From positions 1,426,001 to 1,490,000 of the forward strand of contig NZ_CP186274.1 in the NCBI RefSeq assembly GCF_049331405.1: a stretch of 64,000 bases of DNA. Direction: 5' to 3'. The notes below the pieces were generated by a model. That model did no database searches, was not told the DNA's origin, and worked only from the letters and a program-made list of their open reading frames with translations. The translations under genes and the position numbers were made by a program. The DNA comes from PoT sp049331405. Lineage in GTDB: Bacteria > Planctomycetota > Planctomycetia > Isosphaerales > Isosphaeraceae. This document shows positions 61,065 through 64,000 of the stretch, piece after piece (the stretch's first letter is position 1; every line of letters begins with the position of its first letter).

Positions 61065-63923
61065 TCAGGGCCTGGTCGTCGCGGCCTGGAGGCGGGGCTT
61101 GGTGACGCGGAGGAGGACCGGTGCGGTGGAGAGGCCCCCCTCGACGGCCGTGGTCAGGTGGAAGAGGCGCGACTGCTCGGGCGTGCTGCGGTCGGCCGTG
61201 ATGAAGAACTCGCGCTCGGAGAGGTGCTCCATCACGAGGAGGCCGTTGAGCCCGATGTTGTCGACGATCACGCCGAAGGGGAGGTTCTTGCCCGCGCCAT
61301 CGTTGCCGAAGAGGACCCTCTCCTTGAACTCGCCGCGGTCGAGCTTCACCTTGAGCATGATCGTCTGCCCCGGCTCGATGGCGAACTCGAGCGGCTCGCC
61401 GGGGGAGGAGTGCAACGGCTTCGCGCCCCCCTCGGCCGCGACGATCGTCGCGCGGAGCTTCGGCGCGGGGCCGAGCTTGACGAGGCCGAGGTCGTTCACC
61501 GGGTTCGTCAGGTCCTTGCCGGCGATCGTGGCCGTCGCCGTGACGACCGTCTTCTTGCCGTCGGCCTCGGAGGGCGCCGGGGCGTTGGCGTCGGCCATGA
61601 TGACGCCGAGGGCCTCGAGCTGGCCTTCCTCGATGAGGAGCGGCGAGGTCGCGTGGAAGCCGGCGGGAAGCCCGGCGATGTCGACTCGGATCGGGCCTTC
61701 GAAGCCGTCGATCCGATGCGCCACGACCTTGATCTCCTTGGCGGAGCCGGCCCCGACGACGGGGTTCGCCCCCACGAGGGTCACGGTGAAGTTGGGGCGA
61801 CGCTCGCGGGCGGTCAGGGTGTAGCGGAACTCGGGGCCCTGGAGGCCTCGGATGTCCTTGAGCTTGAGGACGTATTCGCCGTCCGCGGGCGCGGTGAAGA
61901 CGAGGCGTGAATCCTTGCTCAACTCCCGATGCGAGTCGTCGTCGTTCTCGTAGTTGAGCAGGAAGACGGGCAGGCCGTTGGCCACGAGCTTCGTCCCCGG
62001 CGGGTGCGGCTCGACGATGTAACAGGGTTCGCCCAGGGCGTGGGCCAGCGGGGTCGTGTCATAGTACCCCCAGCGCGTCCCCTGGCCGGGGTAGACGACG
62101 AAGCCGGAATCGGGGCCCCGAGGCGGGAGCCAGAACTTGACCACCTCGCCGTTGGCGTAGAGGAGGTCATTGATCTTCATCTCTTCCCAGTTGAAGACCC
62201 GGAAGTCGCCCGGCTCACTGTCATTCTTGCCCCGGAAGGTGAAGTAGGAGTCGCGGACGGCCTGGAGCAGGACGCGAGGGACCCGGTTCCCCTTGGCGTC
62301 GAGGACCTCGATGAAGGAGTCGAGCTTCGAGCCCGAGCGGGCCGCGTTGACCTCGAAGACCCACTCCTGTCCCGCCTTCGCGGTGAAGCGGTAGAAGTCG
62401 TTATCGACCGGGGCCGGCGGCGTACCAGGGGCCGCAGGGGCCGCGGCGATGGTGCCGGTGACCTTCGCGGGCAGAGGGATCGGGTTCGCCTGGTCTGGGG
62501 CGTCGTTCGGCTCCTTCTCGGCGACGTCCCCCGGCGCGGCCGAGGCGGGCATCGCGACGGGTGCTGCGGGAGCCGCGGCCGGGGCCTGAGCTTCGGCGGA
62601 GGGGCTCGCATCAGGAATGGAATACGTGGCGAGCGAGCCGTCCATGCGGCCGATGTCGAAGGTCTTGCCGTCGGGGGCGAAGGCGAGGGCCGAGGCCACG
62701 TCGGGCTGCTTGTCCCAGAGCTTGATCTCGGTGTAGTCGCTGGTCCGCCAGGCCTTGATCGTGCGATCCTCGGCCAGCGAGACGAGTTTGGAGCCGTCGG
62801 GGGAGAAGGCGAGCCGGACGATCGCCCCTTCGTGGGCGAACCGGGCGATCTCCATCGGGTTGATCTCGGGCTTATCGCGGCTGATGAACTTCCAGACGCG
62901 GATGTTGTTGTCGGCGCCGCCGGCCACGATCGAGTTGCCGTCGGGGCTGAAGAGGCAGGTGTACTCGGCCTTCAAGGGTTGCGGCAGGGTGTCGAGCCGG
63001 GTCCCGTCCTCGACGCGCCAGACCTTGCAGGTGTCGTCGGCGCTGGCGCTGACGAGGTGCTTGCCGTCGGGGCTGAAGCCGACGTCGTAGACGGCCCCCG
63101 TGTGCCCTTCGAGCGTCCGCAAGGGCTTGCCCGTCTCGGCGTCCCAGAGCTCGATCTTCTTGTCGTAGCCGCAGGTGGCGAGGATCTTGCCGTCGGGGGA
63201 GAGCTCGGCCTCGTACAGGATGTCGCGATGCCCCTCGAACTTGCGGACGAGCGAGCCGTCGGCGACGTTCCAGATCGCCGCGACGCCGCCGAGCCCGCCG
63301 ACGCCCGAGGCCGTCACGAGCTGGGAGCCGTCGGCGTTGAAGTGGAGCGAGGTTACCTTGCCGGGATACTGGCCGATCGGACGCCCGGGCTTGTCCCCCT
63401 TCGTCGCGGTCTCGCCGGTCCCCTCATAAAGAGTCACCTCGGCGTCGCGGGCGACGGCGAGGAGGCGGCCGTCGCGGGTGGCGTCGATGGCGAGGATGGG
63501 CTTGGCCTTCGCCTTCGAGGGGATCTTGGGGACGATCAGGGCGAGCCGGTCGGGCTCCTGGCCCTCGGGCCCTCGGGCTCCCGCTTCGATCCAGGCCTCG
63601 ATCAGCGACAGTTCTTCGGCGGTCGGCTTCGGCTCGTCTTTCGGCGGCATCGCGGGCTTGGCGGCACCCGACATCAAGCGGACGATCAGGCTCCCTTTGG
63701 GGTCGCCGGGGAGGAACGCCGGGCCGTGCTCGGAGCCCTTCTGGAGCGAGGCGAAGGTCTCGAGCGAGAACTTGCCCTCGCGGTCCTCGTCGTTGTGGCA
63801 GCCCGCGCAATACTTCTGGAAGAGGGGGGCGACGTGCGTCCGGTAGTCGGGCGTCGACCCGCCGTCGGCCAGCGCCGCCGGGGCCGCCGCGACCAGGCCG
63901 GCCAGGACCATGAGCCTCAGCAT
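61065..63923 (-). CDS. Exported cytochrome c / WD40 / pre-peptidase domain protein
   Basis: A 952-residue planctomycete-type protein. A signal peptide (about 1-20) is followed by a PSCyt1-like cytochrome c domain with heme site CAGCH at 39-43. Next comes a seven-bladed WD40 propeller (about 135-450) with repeats such as ILYEAELSPDGKILATCGYDKKIELWD (partly shown) and YDVGFSPDGKHLVSASADDTCKVW. An Ala/Pro linker (about 450-475) leads to EKEPNDAPDQANPI, the start of a bacterial pre-peptidase C-terminal domain, then beta-rich domains to the end. Such proteins are encoded with DUF1549/DUF1553 partners, and the end of one lies 40 bases upstream here. The role is unknown; proposed to handle polymers or redox partners outside the cytoplasm. 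Confidence 0.92.
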   Translation of the reverse strand: MLRLMVLAGLVAAAPAALADGGSTPDYRTHVAPLFQKYCAGCHNDEDREGKFSLETFASLQKGSEHGPAFLPGDPKGSLIVRLMSGAAKPAMPPKDEPKPTAEELSLIEAWIEAGARGPEGQEPDRLALIVPKIPSKAKAKPILAIDATRDGRLLAVARDAEVTLYEGTGETATKGDKPGRPIGQYPGKVTSLHFNADGSQLVTASGVGGLGGVAAIWNVADGSLVRKFEGHRDILYEAELSPDGKILATCGYDKKIELWDAETGKPLRTLEGHTGAVYDVGFSPDGKHLVSASADDTCKVWRVEDGTRLDTLPQPLKAEYTCLFSPDGNSIVAGGADNNIRVWKFISRDKPEINPMEIARFAHEGAIVRLAFSPDGSKLVSLAEDRTIKAWRTSDYTEIKLWDKQPDVASALAFAPDGKTFDIGRMDGSLATYSIPDASPSAEAQAPAAAPAAPVAMPASAAPGDVAEKEPNDAPDQANPIPLPAKVTGTIAAAPAAPGTPPAPVDNDFYRFTAKAGQEWVFEVNAARSGSKLDSFIEVLDAKGNRVPRVLLQAVRDSYFTFRGKNDSEPGDFRVFNWEEMKINDLLYANGEVVKFWLPPRGPDSGFVVYPGQGTRWGYYDTTPLAHALGEPCYIVEPHPPGTKLVANGLPVFLLNYENDDDSHRELSKDSRLVFTAPADGEYVLKLKDIRGLQGPEFRYTLTARERRPNFTVTLVGANPVVGAGSAKEIKVVAHRIDGFEGPIRVDIAGLPAGFHATSPLLIEEGQLEALGVIMADANAPAPSEADGKKTVVTATATIAGKDLTNPVNDLGLVKLGPAPKLRATIVAAEGGAKPLHSSPGEPLEFAIEPGQTIMLKVKLDRGEFKERVLFGNDGAGKNLPFGVIVDNIGLNGLLVMEHLSEREFFITADRSTPEQSRLFHLTTAVEGGLSTAPVLLRVTKPRLQAATTRP

Positions 63924-63963
63924 GTTGGGGACCTCGTCCTCGGGTCGATGGGTTCGGTATGGA

Positions 63964-64000
63964 TCAATGATTGAACAGGAACTCGCGGCTGCTCATCAGG
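63964..64000 (-). CDS. C-terminal end of a DUF1549/DUF1553-type gene (partial)
   Basis: Only the last 11 codons are in the window: LMSSREFLFNH and stop (63964-63966). The ending NSxEFLFNH/LxSxEFLxxH is typical of planctomycete DUF1553 proteins, and the following cytochrome-WD40 gene on the same strand is the usual neighbour, so the assignment is likely. The rest lies beyond the window. Confidence 0.6.
   Translation of the reverse strand, partial: LMSSREFLFNH

Overview
The window is high-GC chromosomal DNA from a planctomycete, most likely the family Isosphaeraceae. That assignment is an inference from gene content: DUF1549/DUF1553-type and cytochrome-WD40 proteins, a LEPRxLL-like N-terminus joined to a DUF4214 domain, DUF1559 pseudopilin debris, a large TPR serine/threonine kinase, and ECF sigma factors with long C-terminal extensions. 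No rRNA gene is present.

Layout. 0.3-3.2 kb: cysD-cysNC sulfate activation operon. 3.3-8.6 kb: a lower-GC three-gene island with a CHAT protease carrying ten 44-residue repeats, a small helical protein and a membrane-anchored partner. The genes overlap by a few bases and the island resembles the predicted CATRA-type conflict systems. 8.9-11.7 kb: a Tat-exported Gfo/Idh/MocA oxidoreductase divergent from an exported isochorismatase-like hydrolase. 11.7-18.7 kb: a LysR regulator divergent from a TolC-HlyD-MFS tripartite efflux operon and a lipase-like lipoprotein. 18.7-22.8 kb: a Ser/Thr kinase with TPRs, a TetR regulator with an operator-like palindrome, and a thioredoxin. 23.6-24.8 kb: an exported DUF4214 protein with a long Gly-Thr repeat. 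25.0-26.7 kb: an IS5-family element with near-perfect inverted repeats and a TCA target duplication, which encloses a metallophosphoesterase gene and an IS630 transposase remnant.

27.0-29.7 kb: five near-identical initiator-like tRNA-Met(CAT) genes on the minus strand. Each has its own promoter and most have a covarying terminator hairpin; a HEAT-repeat membrane protein gene lies between copies two and three. 29.7-31.9 kb: decayed DNA with a GNAT remnant and a sigma-factor pseudogene. 31.9-37 kb: small membrane proteins, a tandem pair of FG-GAP-like exported proteins and an SMI1-like remnant. 37.5-43.7 kb: a CBM9-like/beta-lactamase-fold serine hydrolase, MscL, a DUF1254 protein, an exported unknown and a DUF1348 protein. 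44-45.6 kb: a sigma-54 activator with a cysteine-rich GAF domain preceded by three evenly spaced palindromes. 45.7-49.2 kb: an amidohydrolase, a WD40-like gene interrupted by one amber codon, and a small membrane protein. 49.6-52 kb: a bicupin oxalate decarboxylase-like protein and a di-heme cytochrome c peroxidase. 52.4-57.2 kb: a divergent sigma-54 response regulator and hybrid histidine kinase. 57.4-64 kb: a metal-dependent decarboxylase/hydrolase, a YihY-type membrane protein, an esterase, and a cytochrome-WD40 protein downstream of the end of a DUF1553-type gene.

The strongest candidates for unusual biology are the CHAT/TPR island (3581-8619), the IS5 element with a passenger gene (25047-26702), the five-copy initiator-tRNA array (27036-29659) and the triple-palindrome regulatory region (43934-43986). 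All functional calls rest on recognising motifs by eye; no database search was run.
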